Of a stretch of 64,000 nt of DNA, positions 34,667-43,698 are shown piece after piece; position 1 is the first letter of the stretch, and each line of letters begins with the position of its first letter. Source of the DNA: Bacillota bacterium (lineage in GTDB: Bacteria > Bacillota > UBA4882 > UBA8346); the NCBI GenBank assembly GCA_023417475.1, contig JAEZFP010000032.1, positions 1 through 64,000 of the forward strand, given 5' to 3'. The notes below the pieces were generated by a model. It worked only from the letters and a program-made list of their open reading frames with translations, was not told where the DNA came from and searched no databases. The position numbers and the translations under genes were made by a program.

Positions 34667-35629
34667 ATGAATATCATTGATCAACCATATATCTTCCATA
34701 ACTGCCTGACGCTCCGGAAACAGGCGGAGGGCGTGGCGGTTTGCCGTTTCAGCGAAGCCCAGTTGGCGGTCTATGCGCAGGATGAGGCCTTACGGATCCG
34801 CAGTTGCTGTCCTAGCGGGAGCTGTCTGGACTTTGTCACCGACGCCACGGAAGTTGTCATCAGCTATCAGGTCGGCAAGGCCTGCCGTAACTGGCTGAAC
34901 TTTGACCTGTTAATCGACGGAATCATGGTGGGCACGGCCGGCGGTTCAGTTGAGATTCCAGGTATCCAACAGGTCCAGTTTGAGTTGGGAAACGGGCGCA
35001 AACACGTCACGATCTATTTGCCGCATACCGTGGAGCTGATGCTGTCCGCAGTGGAACTACCCGCGGGCGCGATGGTAACGGCGGCGCCCCGGCATCACCA
35101 AAACCTACTTTGTCTTGGCGATTCAATCACCCAAGGGATGGATGCCCGGCACCCTGCCGCGATTTACCCGGTGTTGCTGGCGCGGTTCCTGGAACTGAAC
35201 CTGCTTAACCAAGCGGTCGGCGGGTATCATTTTCACCCTGACAGCCTGGATGAAACCCTTGATTACCGTCCCGACCTGATCACGGTCGCCTATGGCACCA
35301 ACGACTGGGGCCACCAATTTCCCTTGGGTGAGATTGAACGGAACTGTCGCGCGTATCTGCAACGCCTGACCGGAATTTTCCCCAAGGTCCCAGTGAAATT
35401 GATCACCCCGATCTGGCGGCAGGACCATCAAGAAAAACGTCCCGCCGGCGTCCTGAGTGAAGTGATCGCGCTGATCGCCCAGATCGCGGCCGGGTTCCCG
35501 CAGATCCAAATCATCCGTGGTTGGGAGTTGGCGCCGCAATTGCCGGAGTACTTCGGCGACGGACGGTTGCATCCCAATGACGAGGGTTTTGCGCGGCTGG
35601 CGTTGGGGTTGGTTCAGCGGATGCGGTAA
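34667..35629 (+). CDS. SGNH/GDSL hydrolase with N-terminal jelly-roll (CE2-like esterase)
   Basis: A 320-residue cytoplasmic esterase. Residues 1-140 are a beta-sandwich and 145-320 an SGNH domain: CLGDSITQG (catalytic Ser), a Gly block AVGG, YGTNDWG (Asn) and DGRLHPNDEG (Asp/His). The order matches CE2-type sugar acetyl esterases, some of which deacetylate mannan and xylan oligomers. Next to the GH130 locus, an acetyl-mannooligosaccharide esterase is a fair inference. I start at MNIIDQPYIF with AAGGTGATT upstream. Confidence 0.82.
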   Translation: MNIIDQPYIFHNCLTLRKQAEGVAVCRFSEAQLAVYAQDEALRIRSCCPSGSCLDFVTDATEVVISYQVGKACRNWLNFDLLIDGIMVGTAGGSVEIPGIQQVQFELGNGRKHVTIYLPHTVELMLSAVELPAGAMVTAAPRHHQNLLCLGDSITQGMDARHPAAIYPVLLARFLELNLLNQAVGGYHFHPDSLDETLDYRPDLITVAYGTNDWGHQFPLGEIERNCRAYLQRLTGIFPKVPVKLITPIWRQDHQEKRPAGVLSEVIALIAQIAAGFPQIQIIRGWELAPQLPEYFGDGRLHPNDEGFARLALGLVQRMR

Positions 35630-35707
35630 TGCGGTGTGAATTGTTCTTGAAAATGGTTGGCCGATAAAAAGCCAAATCCTGATCAATGTTAAAACAAGCT
35701 TTGAAAA

Positions 35708-35878
35708 ATGATAAATAAGGTCAATTATTACTATTGCATGGTCAATAAATATTATTGCAAGGTGGAAAAGTATTATTGTAAGGTTGATAAATACTATTGT
35801 AAGGTGGAAAAATACAATTGCAGGTTCGAAAAACACCAAAGCAAGGTCGAGAAATATTTGTGCAAGCGTAATAAATAA
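35708..35878 (+). CDS. possible 56-codon protein of heptapeptide repeats (KVEKYYC type)
   Basis: An ATG-to-TAA frame translating as MIN followed by seven heptads: KVNYYYC, MVNKYYC, KVEKYYC, KVDKYYC, KVEKYNC, RFEKHQS, KVEKYLC, then KRNK. Between neighbouring units 1-5 about 13 of 18 base differences fall at third codon positions, which argues for selection on this reading frame. No ribosome site is visible upstream, and a twelve-base hairpin follows the stop. The opposite strand is also open but hydrophobic. It could be a real Cys/Lys/Tyr-rich microprotein or a non-coding 21-bp repeat array. Confidence 0.35.
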   Translation: MINKVNYYYCMVNKYYCKVEKYYCKVDKYYCKVEKYNCRFEKHQSKVEKYLCKRNK

Positions 35879-35926
35879 AAAAGCGGGGTTGCAAATTATT
35901 TTTGCAATCCCGTAAAATATTTTTGT
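35717..35926 (+). repeat. 21-bp tandem repeat array, about ten degenerate units
   Basis: Ten consecutive 21-base units with consensus AAGGTSGAAAAATATTATTGY, the last three more diverged. The period is two helical turns as well as seven codons. It lies between the SGNH esterase and the phosphomannomutase promoter. Confidence 0.85.
35884..35925 (+). terminator. hairpin at the end of the 35.7-kb array
   Basis: CGGGGTTGCAAA, loop TTATT, TTTGCAATCCCG (one G-T pair), then TAAAATATTTTT. It overlaps the last repeat units, and may end the microprotein or esterase transcript. Confidence 0.5.
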
Positions 35927-36007
35927 AGGATAAAAAATCGGTGAACCGTCCATTTTGATAATTTTATCGTTCAATGATATATAAGCGAAACAACAAAGTC
36001 GTTTGGC

Positions 36008-36049
36008 GATTGCATAGAAATTTAGGATTGCCGGATAGATAATTCCATT
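36008..36049 (+). promoter_or_regulatory. shared regulatory element, copy 1 (phosphomannomutase promoter)
   Basis: The stretch reads GATTG, AAATTTA, GATT, GC and then ATAGATAATTCCATT. The same blocks in the same order occur at 41082-41118. The final TT forms the first two bases of the -35 box in both places, the layout of an activator site. The YesN-type regulator encoded at 39.5 kb is the natural candidate. Confidence 0.55.
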
Positions 36050-36075
36050 GGCAACAGGAACCGATCATTTATAAT
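36048..36075 (+). promoter_or_regulatory. promoter of the phosphomannomutase/two-component operon
   Basis: TTGGCA, 16-base spacer, TATAAT, about 43 bases before the coding start. Confidence 0.65.
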
Positions 36076-36117
36076 AATCATAGAACGACATTACTGATAT
36101 CAGGTGGAGGTCCCATA

Positions 36118-37470
36118 TTGCATGTCTTTCGTCAAAATGACATTCGGGGCGTAGCCGACAGCGAGCTGACGGAAGCGTTCATGAAGGAGCTCGGTAACGC
36201 GTTAGCCGTTTATTTTGATCGCCATCAAGTGACCACGGTCAGTCTGGGTTACGATTGCCGCTTAAGTTCGCCAAGGCTCAAGACCGCTCTTGCCGAAGGC
36301 TTGCTGGAATCGGGAATCGATGTGATCGATATCGGAATGGGTCCAACCCCGTTGGTCTATTTCTCGTTGTTCCATTTGCCGGTCGGCGGCGGGATCATGA
36401 TCACCGGCAGCCATAACCCACCCAATGAAAACGGTTTGAAGATCAGCCTCGGCAAAACAACCATCTACGGCGAGGAGATCCAAGCGATCCGCCGGATCAT
36501 GGCGGCAAAAGATTACCGGAATGGTCACGGGCGGTATGCGAGTCAGCCCTTGATGAGTGAATATCAAAAATATCTAGCCACGATTACTCAGCCCGGTCCG
36601 CGCCGGGTCAAAGCGGTGGTTGACGCCGGTAACGGAACCGGGAACATCGCCGCTGTTAAATTATATCAAAGTCTGGGCTGGGAAATTGTCGAATTGTTTT
36701 CGGAACCCGACGGCAATTTCCCCAATCATCACCCCGATCCGACCATGCCGGAGAATCTGGAAGCGTTAATCGCCGCCGTCCGGCAGACCGGAGCCGATTT
36801 GGGCATCGCTTTCGACGGGGACGCCGACCGGATCGGGGTGGTTGACGGCCGGGGCCGGATCCTCTGGGGCGACCAGTTGTTGATCCTCTTCGCCAAGGAA
36901 CTGCTCAAAGAACACCCGGGCGGTAAGATCATTGGCGAAGTGAAATGCTCGCAAAGTCTATTCGACAGCATCGCCAAGTTTGGCGGGACGCCGATCATGT
37001 GGAAAGTCGGCCATTCCTTGATCAAAGCCAAAATGAAAGCGGAAGGGGCGCTGTTGGCCGGGGAGATGAGCGGCCACCTGTTTTTCGCCGACCGCTATTA
37101 CGGTTATGACGACGCCATCTACGCCGGAGTGCGGTTATTGGAGCTTTTATCCCATTCGGAACCGTCCTTGACGGAGCTGGTCGACGCGTTACCGCCCACC
37201 GTCGCCACACCGGAGATCCGTTTTGAATGCCCGGATGACCGCAAGTTTACCATCGTGGCCCAGTTGATTCGGGAGTTTGAGTCCAAGTATCCGGTGATTG
37301 CCATCGATGGAGCACGGATCAGTTTCCCCGAAGGATGGGGCTTGGTCCGGGCTTCCAATACCCAGCCGGTGTTGGTTTTGCGTTTTGAGGCCCAGACCCA
37401 AGCGGCGCTGGCGGCAATTGAAACGGAAGTCCGTCAGGCGTTGGCGCGGTTGACGGCGTCACCTTGTTGA
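36118..37470 (+). CDS. phosphomannomutase/phosphoglucomutase
   Basis: A 450-residue alpha-D-phosphohexomutase interconverting mannose (or glucose) 1- and 6-phosphates. The phosphoserine loop is MITGSHNPPNENG (Ser98), the metal loop FDGDADRIG, the sugar loop GEMSGHLFF and the phosphate loop RASNTQP. The start is TTG seven bases after GGTGGAGG; no in-frame ATG is near. Its place at the head of a GH130 locus makes mannose-1-phosphate from phosphorolysis the likely substrate. Confidence 0.92.
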   Translation: MHVFRQNDIRGVADSELTEAFMKELGNALAVYFDRHQVTTVSLGYDCRLSSPRLKTALAEGLLESGIDVIDIGMGPTPLVYFSLFHLPVGGGIMITGSHNPPNENGLKISLGKTTIYGEEIQAIRRIMAAKDYRNGHGRYASQPLMSEYQKYLATITQPGPRRVKAVVDAGNGTGNIAAVKLYQSLGWEIVELFSEPDGNFPNHHPDPTMPENLEALIAAVRQTGADLGIAFDGDADRIGVVDGRGRILWGDQLLILFAKELLKEHPGGKIIGEVKCSQSLFDSIAKFGGTPIMWKVGHSLIKAKMKAEGALLAGEMSGHLFFADRYYGYDDAIYAGVRLLELLSHSEPSLTELVDALPPTVATPEIRFECPDDRKFTIVAQLIREFESKYPVIAIDGARISFPEGWGLVRASNTQPVLVLRFEAQTQAALAAIETEVRQALARLTASPC

Positions 37471-37589
37471 ATTGAATTGGCATTGCTGTCAAAAGGTAGC
37501 GCTTTAGTTGAAAGGCAAACCTCCCGATACATAGGACAGACCGCTCCGTCGGGTTGCCACCCGCCGTTGCCGAATTGCGAGGAGTAGCG

Positions 37590-39443
37590 ATGCCGTTTCA
37601 CATGATCAAAAAGACCTTTGTTCATAATTTTTTGTTCAAGATGAGTATCCGCAACCGCTTGATCGTTTATTTCATTCTGGCGGTGTTGATTCCGACTGCG
37701 GTGATCTCGATTACGATTTATCTCAAGTCCTCCAGCATCATTACCAGTAAAACCGATCAACTGATTGAAAAAAATCTGACGACGGCCGAGACCAGCATCA
37801 TTCAGAAGTTTGAGACCGCCGACGACGTGGCGATTCTCATCTCCTTTAATGCCAAATTAATGGAGGCGCTGGCCAAGGATAAGCCCCAAAATACCGTGAT
37901 GATCATCGATGAGATCGCCACGTTGAACGGTATCCTAGAAGGATATTACCTCTCCAACCTCTCTAATTTCACCCGGACGACACTGTTTCCCAAGATTTAC
38001 ATGTTGGACCGCGCCGAATATAAAGGGTACCGTTTTTCGGACAAAGTCTTTGACATCAGCGAGATTCGGAACGAAAAATGGTATCGGGAGTTTTCCAGCG
38101 GCCTTTTTTTGGTGGTGGGTTTTAATAAGCTGAATACGCTGGTCAACACGATCGAGAGCATCAAAGTCGCCCGGAAACTGTATGCGATTAAACCCTCGGG
38201 CGTCCAATACAGCGCGTTGTTGACCATCGACATCGAGACCAATTATTTCAACGATATCCTCGAAAGCGTCAAAACCACCCCCAACGGTACGGCTTTTATC
38301 ATTGACGCCAACGATAACGTCATTTTAAGCACCAAAAACTTCGCAGCCGCCAAACCGGTGGTTAATCAACGCTTCCGCCAGAAGTATCGCGGCGGTGGTT
38401 CCTACACGTCATGGATTGAGAAGCTTCACGGCGTTGCCACCTTGGTCTCAGTCAAGCAAATCAACCAGATCAATTGGAAGATCGTCGCCACCGCGCCGGT
38501 TAATGAACTCAACGGCGAATTGATCTCTTTCAACCAATTGGTCTTGCTGGTGATTGGGATCGCTTGCGTGCTTGCCTGTCTGATCGCCGTGTTGTTTGTG
38601 AATGATATCGCCAATCCGATCCGGAAATTGGTCCAATCGATGTCCGGTGTGAAAGGCGGTAATTTCGAGATTAACCTTTCTTACAAACGCAACGATGAAT
38701 TCGCTTTCCTGATTAACCAGTACAAAACGATGATGCGCGAGATCAAGGAACTGATTGACCAATTATACATCAGTGAACTGAACAAAAAACAAGCCGAGGT
38801 CAGGGCGCGCGAATATGAACTAAAAGCATTACAGGCGCAGATCAATCCCCATTTCTTATATAACACCTTGGACTCGATCAACTGGTTGGCCATGAAATAT
38901 CAAGCCGAAGATATCAGTATCATGGTGAAGAGCCTCTCCAACTTCTTTCGGTACAGTTTAAACCGGGGCAAGACGGAGATTCGCTTGGAAGAAGAGAAAA
39001 AGCAGATTGAAAGCTACTTGATGATCCAACGGATCCGTTTTCAGGAGAAACTCGATTTCAGGGTGGAGTTCGCCCCGGAGATTCTCAAATGCAAGACGAT
39101 CAAACTGATTCTCCAACCGCTGGTGGAGAACGCGATCTTGCATGGGATCGAAAAACGGAAAGGGGAAGGCTTGATTACCATCACCGGGCGGAAAGTCGCC
39201 GACCGGATCGAAATTATTATCGCCGACAACGGCGCCGGCGCCGATATTGAGGAGCTGAACCGGATCTTGACCGATGAAGCCGACCCCGAAACCGCTTTCG
39301 GCATTCGTAACGTCAACGAGCGGATCAAACATTTCTTTGGCGCAACCTACGGCATGACGTTTGCGCTGAACGCCGCCGGGGGCGTGACCGCGGTGATTAC
39401 CATCCCGTTCCGGGAAAACCGCAGCTTTAATAGCACGGAATAA
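37590..39443 (+). CDS. YesM-type sensor histidine kinase
   Basis: A 617-residue membrane kinase. Helix 1 spans about residues 22-45, an extracytoplasmic Cache-like sensor 46-312, helix 2 315-337, HAMP 338-390, and a His_kinase domain with INPHFLYN (phospho-His421), then HATPase with NAILHGI and DNGAGAD. It pairs with the YesN-type regulator 10 bases downstream. YesM/YesN systems usually sense sugars or oligosaccharides and switch on CUT1 importers. I use MPFHMIKK with AGGAG five bases upstream. Confidence 0.92.
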   Translation: MPFHMIKKTFVHNFLFKMSIRNRLIVYFILAVLIPTAVISITIYLKSSSIITSKTDQLIEKNLTTAETSIIQKFETADDVAILISFNAKLMEALAKDKPQNTVMIIDEIATLNGILEGYYLSNLSNFTRTTLFPKIYMLDRAEYKGYRFSDKVFDISEIRNEKWYREFSSGLFLVVGFNKLNTLVNTIESIKVARKLYAIKPSGVQYSALLTIDIETNYFNDILESVKTTPNGTAFIIDANDNVILSTKNFAAAKPVVNQRFRQKYRGGGSYTSWIEKLHGVATLVSVKQINQINWKIVATAPVNELNGELISFNQLVLLVIGIACVLACLIAVLFVNDIANPIRKLVQSMSGVKGGNFEINLSYKRNDEFAFLINQYKTMMREIKELIDQLYISELNKKQAEVRAREYELKALQAQINPHFLYNTLDSINWLAMKYQAEDISIMVKSLSNFFRYSLNRGKTEIRLEEEKKQIESYLMIQRIRFQEKLDFRVEFAPEILKCKTIKLILQPLVENAILHGIEKRKGEGLITITGRKVADRIEIIIADNGAGADIEELNRILTDEADPETAFGIRNVNERIKHFFGATYGMTFALNAAGGVTAVITIPFRENRSFNSTE

Positions 39444-39453
39444 GGAGAACACC

Positions 39454-41064
39454 ATGCTCAAAATGGTTTTAGCCGACGACGAATCGATCGTCAGAGACGG
39501 ATTATGCAACATTATCGACTGGCGACAGTGTGGAATCGAAATCGTCGCCGTGGCCGCCGACGGGCAAGCGGCGATTGATTTATGCTTGGAGCATCATCCG
39601 GATATTTTGTTCACCGATATCCGGATGCCGTTTTTTGACGGGTTGGAGGTTGCCGCTTACCTGAAAGAGCGGGGGGAAGCGCTGAAGGTGATCCTTTTCA
39701 GCGGCGTCCAGGATTTTAGTTACGCCAAGTCGGCCCTGAACATCAATGCCGAGGGTTATATTCTAAAACCGTTAGAAATAGCGGAACTGGTCGCGGTAGT
39801 AACCAAAGTGGTCCAGAAGATCACCAACGAAAAGCGGCTCGCCGCAAAAGTGCAGAACCTGAAAGACCAATTGAACGAGAATTTTGGGGCGGCTCGCGAA
39901 AAATTCCTGCGCAACCTGATCTTGGGAACGTATAAAAATGAAACGGAAATCGGGGATAAACTGGTCTATTTCAAGGAGCCGGTCTTGGCTCAGGCATCGG
40001 TGGCAGTAGCCGTCTTACAACTTGACGACTATGCCAAGACCATTGAGAATTATCATGAGGCCGATAAACAACTGCTGAGTTTCTCCGTCACCAGTGTGGT
40101 CGAGGAAGTGCTCCGACGGCATTGCCGCGGCGCTTGCGCGTTGATGGGCGATAATGAATATGTCATTTTATTTAACCCCCAACCGGAAGAACAACCTTTT
40201 GAAAGCGACTTATATACGGAAATCGCCCAATCGTTGCAAACGTATTTGCAACTTTCGGTTTCGATTGGGATTGGCCGGACTGTCGCTAATCTGCAGAAGA
40301 TTAATTCCGCTTATAAAGAAGCGCTCAATGCGTTGCATTTCAAGTTTTACACCGGAAAAGGCTCGATCATCAACATTTCGGACATCCGGCCCGAGGCGGC
40401 GGCGGTGGTTTATCCCGATTTTTATGAAGCGGAGAACCAGTTGGCGAACCTGGTGAAAGCGGGGAATGTCGGCGCGACTCAAGCTGCGGTGGAGAAGCTG
40501 TTTGCCGAGTTCAAACTGGAACAGCGCTATACGGTGGAGTACGTCCAGCGCATCTGCGCCGAACTGGTTTTTACGCTCTCCAAAGCCTTATATGAGATCG
40601 GCGAAGATCGCATTGGAATCGCCGGTCGCCGTCCGGCGATTTTGGATACGATCGACCGTGCCGAGAGTATTTTTGAGTTGCAACAGCAGATCGACACCTT
40701 GCTGGCAACCATCGCCAGCCATTTCGCGACGAAATACACCCAGAAGAACAGCAAAATCATCACCGAGATCAAACGCCTGATCGACCGGGAGTATATGGAA
40801 GATCTCAGCGTCAATAAAATCGCCGATACGGTTTATTTGTCCCCCAATTATCTGAGTTTGATCTTTAAACGGGAGACCGGGGAGACGTTGACCGATTATC
40901 TGACCAAAAAGCGGATCGAAATTGCGAAGGATTTGTTACGGACGACTGACGCCAGGATTCTCGACGTTGCCGCGATGGTCGGCTTTCAAGACGCCTCCTA
41001 TTTCAGTAAAGTCTTTAAAAAACAGACCGGCGTCCACCCGCAGAAATACCGGACCCCTGGTTAA
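39454..41064 (+). CDS. YesN-type AraC response regulator
   Basis: A 536-residue regulator: receiver domain 1-120 with phospho-acceptor Asp55 (ILFTDIRMP) and acidic pocket LADDE, a long linker, and an AraC double helix-turn-helix from about 435 (INKIADTVYLSPNYLSLIFK, VAAMVGFQDASYFSKVFK). It most likely activates the binding-protein operon starting 137 bases downstream, and possibly its own operon, through the shared element at 36.0 and 41.1 kb. Confidence 0.93.
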   Translation: MLKMVLADDESIVRDGLCNIIDWRQCGIEIVAVAADGQAAIDLCLEHHPDILFTDIRMPFFDGLEVAAYLKERGEALKVILFSGVQDFSYAKSALNINAEGYILKPLEIAELVAVVTKVVQKITNEKRLAAKVQNLKDQLNENFGAAREKFLRNLILGTYKNETEIGDKLVYFKEPVLAQASVAVAVLQLDDYAKTIENYHEADKQLLSFSVTSVVEEVLRRHCRGACALMGDNEYVILFNPQPEEQPFESDLYTEIAQSLQTYLQLSVSIGIGRTVANLQKINSAYKEALNALHFKFYTGKGSIINISDIRPEAAAVVYPDFYEAENQLANLVKAGNVGATQAAVEKLFAEFKLEQRYTVEYVQRICAELVFTLSKALYEIGEDRIGIAGRRPAILDTIDRAESIFELQQQIDTLLATIASHFATKYTQKNSKIITEIKRLIDREYMEDLSVNKIADTVYLSPNYLSLIFKRETGETLTDYLTKKRIEIAKDLLRTTDARILDVAAMVGFQDASYFSKVFKKQTGVHPQKYRTPG

Positions 41065-41081
41065 ATTTTGATGAAAAATTT

Positions 41082-41118
41082 GATTGAAATTTACGATTTT
41101 GCAATAGATAATTCCATT
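41082..41118 (+). promoter_or_regulatory. shared regulatory element, copy 2 (importer promoter)
   Basis: GATTGAAATTTACGATTTTG followed by CA and ATAGATAATTCCATT. It shares a 15-base exact core and the flanking blocks with 36008-36049 and abuts the -35 region in the same phase. Confidence 0.55.
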
Positions 41119-41145
41119 TAGTTTTCCCTCCCAAAAATCTATAAT
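41117..41145 (+). promoter_or_regulatory. candidate activator-dependent promoter of the sugar importer
   Basis: TTTAGT, 17-base spacer, TATAAT. The poor -35 next to a conserved upstream element suggests dependence on an activator. Confidence 0.5.
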
Positions 41146-41200
41146 CATCTCAGAGACCGGTAAAAACTTGTTTTCATCTCAAGAACAAGGGGGAAACGTA

Positions 41201-42565
41201 GTGAAGAAACAGTTGATTAGGATCGCAGCTTTCGGTGTCAGTCTGGCGTTGTTGGTGGCACTGTCAGCCGGTTACGGCAAGATTCAAGCCAAACCGAAAG
41301 ATCCCAAAGTGGATACCATTCGGGTTTGGACCAATAATGCCGCCACCAAAAGCGAAGACGAGAAGATGATCGCCGATTTCAACAACGGAATCGGTAAAAC
41401 CAAGGGCATTTTTATTGAGTACCGGGTCTACGGCGGTGATTACAATAACGTGTTAAACATCGCCGCCGCCGCGAATGAAGCGCCCCACCTTTTCAAATTG
41501 CAACAAGGCAGCGTCGGTCAGTTTATCAAAGCGGGCTGGGTGTTGCCGATCGAGGAGATGCCGGGCGGACGAAGCTTTTTAAAAAAGTATCACACCTTTT
41601 TGCAACCGGGTTATAACGTGTTTAAGGACAAAACCTATTCGGTGCCGGTCGGTGTCAGTACCCTCGGCGTCGCTTATAACAAAGCGTTGTTAAAGAAGAA
41701 CGGTTTTGCCAAACCGCCGGAGACTTGGAAAGAACTCCGCGAAATGGCCAAAGTCATCACGAAAAACGGCGGCGGCAAGGAATTTGGTTTCATTGAAGGT
41801 TTAAAGAGCACCGGTTATGTCAGCGCCAACGGTTTATGGCATTTTGCTTCCTCCGTCGGACATTCCGAATTCAACCAAAAGACCGGGCGCTTCGATTTCG
41901 GTTCCTTAAAACCGTTGCTGCAGCTCTGGGCGGATATGCGCGCTGACGGCAGTTGGTTCCCGGGTGTGGAAAGCCTCAACAACGATCAAGCGCGGGCCCA
42001 GTTCGCCGAAGGTAACATTGGCTTTAAGCTGTCCGCCAGTTGGGATCCGGCGGTTTGGAAAGAACAATTCCCCGCCAAAATGGATTGGGGTATCTGCCGT
42101 CCGGTCGCCGACCCGCAAGACCGTTACCGGGATTATGCGTACCAAACCTTTTCGGTGCTCCTAGGCTCCAAATCCAAGGAACATTCGGCGAAGGCCTTTG
42201 AGGTTTTAAAGTTGTTCACCAGCGATGATACCATTATCAAACTTTACGAAGCCGGAAAACAAATCCCGTACAAACGGGAACTGCTCAAGAAAGTGACCAA
42301 CCAGCCGACGGTTAAAAATTTCGCCGACTTTGCCGACTTAAGTTCAACCTATTCGTATCCGATGAGCCCCAAAGCCTACCTGAAGCTTGAAGGGGAGACG
42401 GCCGAAGTGGTCATCGCCAAAGTCATCTTGGGTTTGGTCACCCCGGAACAAGCCGTTGCCGATCTGGACAAACGCTACAATGAAGCGCTGGACCGCGCCG
42501 TCAAAGATGGCTTGGATATTTCCGAGTATACCAATAAGGCCAACCTAAAGTATAAGAAGCGCTAA
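41201..42565 (+). CDS. CUT1 sugar ABC importer, substrate-binding protein
   Basis: A 454-residue extracellular solute-binding protein family 1 member. The leader (residues 1-30, basic start then LALLVALSAG) ends near IQA-KPK and has no lipobox. The mature part starts DTIRVWTNN and shows YSVPVGVSTLGVAYNKAL and GNIGFKLSASWDP, as in oligosaccharide binders. The start is GTG six bases after GGGGGA. Two permeases, GH130 and CE7 follow, so beta-mannooligosaccharides are the inferred ligand. Confidence 0.9.
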   Translation: MKKQLIRIAAFGVSLALLVALSAGYGKIQAKPKDPKVDTIRVWTNNAATKSEDEKMIADFNNGIGKTKGIFIEYRVYGGDYNNVLNIAAAANEAPHLFKLQQGSVGQFIKAGWVLPIEEMPGGRSFLKKYHTFLQPGYNVFKDKTYSVPVGVSTLGVAYNKALLKKNGFAKPPETWKELREMAKVITKNGGGKEFGFIEGLKSTGYVSANGLWHFASSVGHSEFNQKTGRFDFGSLKPLLQLWADMRADGSWFPGVESLNNDQARAQFAEGNIGFKLSASWDPAVWKEQFPAKMDWGICRPVADPQDRYRDYAYQTFSVLLGSKSKEHSAKAFEVLKLFTSDDTIIKLYEAGKQIPYKRELLKKVTNQPTVKNFADFADLSSTYSYPMSPKAYLKLEGETAEVVIAKVILGLVTPEQAVADLDKRYNEALDRAVKDGLDISEYTNKANLKYKKR

Positions 42566-42598
42566 ACGGTAATTTACAGTTTGTTTGGCAAAAACGAA

Positions 42599-42633
42599 AA
42601 CCCTGTCTGAAGAATTCTTCTTCCGGCAGGGTT
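42599..42633 (+). terminator. intergenic hairpin between binding protein and permease
   Basis: AACCCTGTCTGAAGAA can pair with TTCTTCCGGCAGGGTT (one mismatch, one G-T). No T-run follows on the plus strand, so it more likely stabilises or processes the binding-protein mRNA, giving excess binding protein. Confidence 0.6.
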
Positions 42634-42717
42634 CCTTAGTAAAATGGCCGCAAAATATTTTATAGTATACATATTTTCCTTTGTCAATTCGCGGAACGAA
42701 CAAGGAGTGTTTTTCAG

Positions 42718-43686
42718 ATGAAGCCAACAGTCGGAGCGGGTGTCGTCAACGCGCCAACCGGAATCTTTCATAAGCTTAAACGAGTTCTGACCCGGGATGA
42801 TACGATCCCTGCCTATATTATGATTACCCCGATGGTACTCGGTTTCCTGCTATTTACGATATACCCCATTATTTACGTGGTACGGTGGTCATTCTTCGAT
42901 TACGACGGTTTTTCGACCGCGTTGTTTATTGGGGGAGAGAATTTTGTCCGCCTGTTCAGCCGGGACCTCAACTATTGGTGGTCGTTGTTGAACACAGTCA
43001 TCATCACCGTGGGCAAAATGGCGTTGGAAATCCCGCTGGCTTTGCTGCTGGCGGTGTTGCTCAATTCCAATTCGAAAGTGAATACCTTCTTCCGGACCTT
43101 CTTCTTCATGCCGACCATCGTCAGTACCGCCATCGTCGGCCTGATCTTTTCGATCCTGTTCGGCTCCTACAACGGTATTATTAACACCCTGCTGGTAAAG
43201 TCGGGATTGATCGGCGCCAACATCGGTTGGTTCGGGAACAAATGGCTGGCCATGACAGTGGTGGTCCTGGCTTCGGTCTGGAGTCATTTCGGTATCAATA
43301 TGGTCTTCTTCCTGATGGGGTTGCAAAGCATTCCGAAAGAGTTGTATGAGTGCGCCGATATTGACGGCGCCAATCAAGTTCAGCAGTTTTTTAAGGTCAC
43401 CCTGCCGATGTTGCTGCCGATTTTGCAGATCATCCTGATGCTGGCGATGGTGGAAGGACTGAAAATGTCCGATCTGGTGCTGGTTTTGACCAATGGGCAA
43501 CCGGGCGGCCAAACCGAAGTGGTGATGACCTATATCTATAAATATTTCTTCCCGACCGATGCGATGTCCGGCGGTCTGATCCAATATGGTTACGCTTCGT
43601 CGCTGGCGACAGTCACGGCGATTATTGTCGGCGTCATCACCGTGAGTTACCTGAAATTCTCCAAAAAGATGAGCAATATCTATTAA
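42718..43686 (+). CDS. CUT1 sugar ABC importer permease (MalF type)
   Basis: A 322-residue permease with six main helices. The EAA loop reads ECADIDGANQVQQFFKVTLPMLLP, shortened here to its key parts: DGAN and FxxVTLPxLxP. AAGGAG precedes the ATG. No ATPase gene is present in this locus, so a shared MsmX-type ATPase encoded elsewhere must power it. Confidence 0.93.
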   Translation: MKPTVGAGVVNAPTGIFHKLKRVLTRDDTIPAYIMITPMVLGFLLFTIYPIIYVVRWSFFDYDGFSTALFIGGENFVRLFSRDLNYWWSLLNTVIITVGKMALEIPLALLLAVLLNSNSKVNTFFRTFFFMPTIVSTAIVGLIFSILFGSYNGIINTLLVKSGLIGANIGWFGNKWLAMTVVVLASVWSHFGINMVFFLMGLQSIPKELYECADIDGANQVQQFFKVTLPMLLPILQIILMLAMVEGLKMSDLVLVLTNGQPGGQTEVVMTYIYKYFFPTDAMSGGLIQYGYASSLATVTAIIVGVITVSYLKFSKKMSNIY

Positions 43687-43698
43687 GGAAGTGAAACC

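Noticed and set aside
35123..35974. 283-codon minus-strand frame with hydrophobic heptads
   Set aside because: It overlaps the well-supported SGNH esterase gene for 500 bases and owes its repeats to the 21-bp array; third-position bias favours the other strand.
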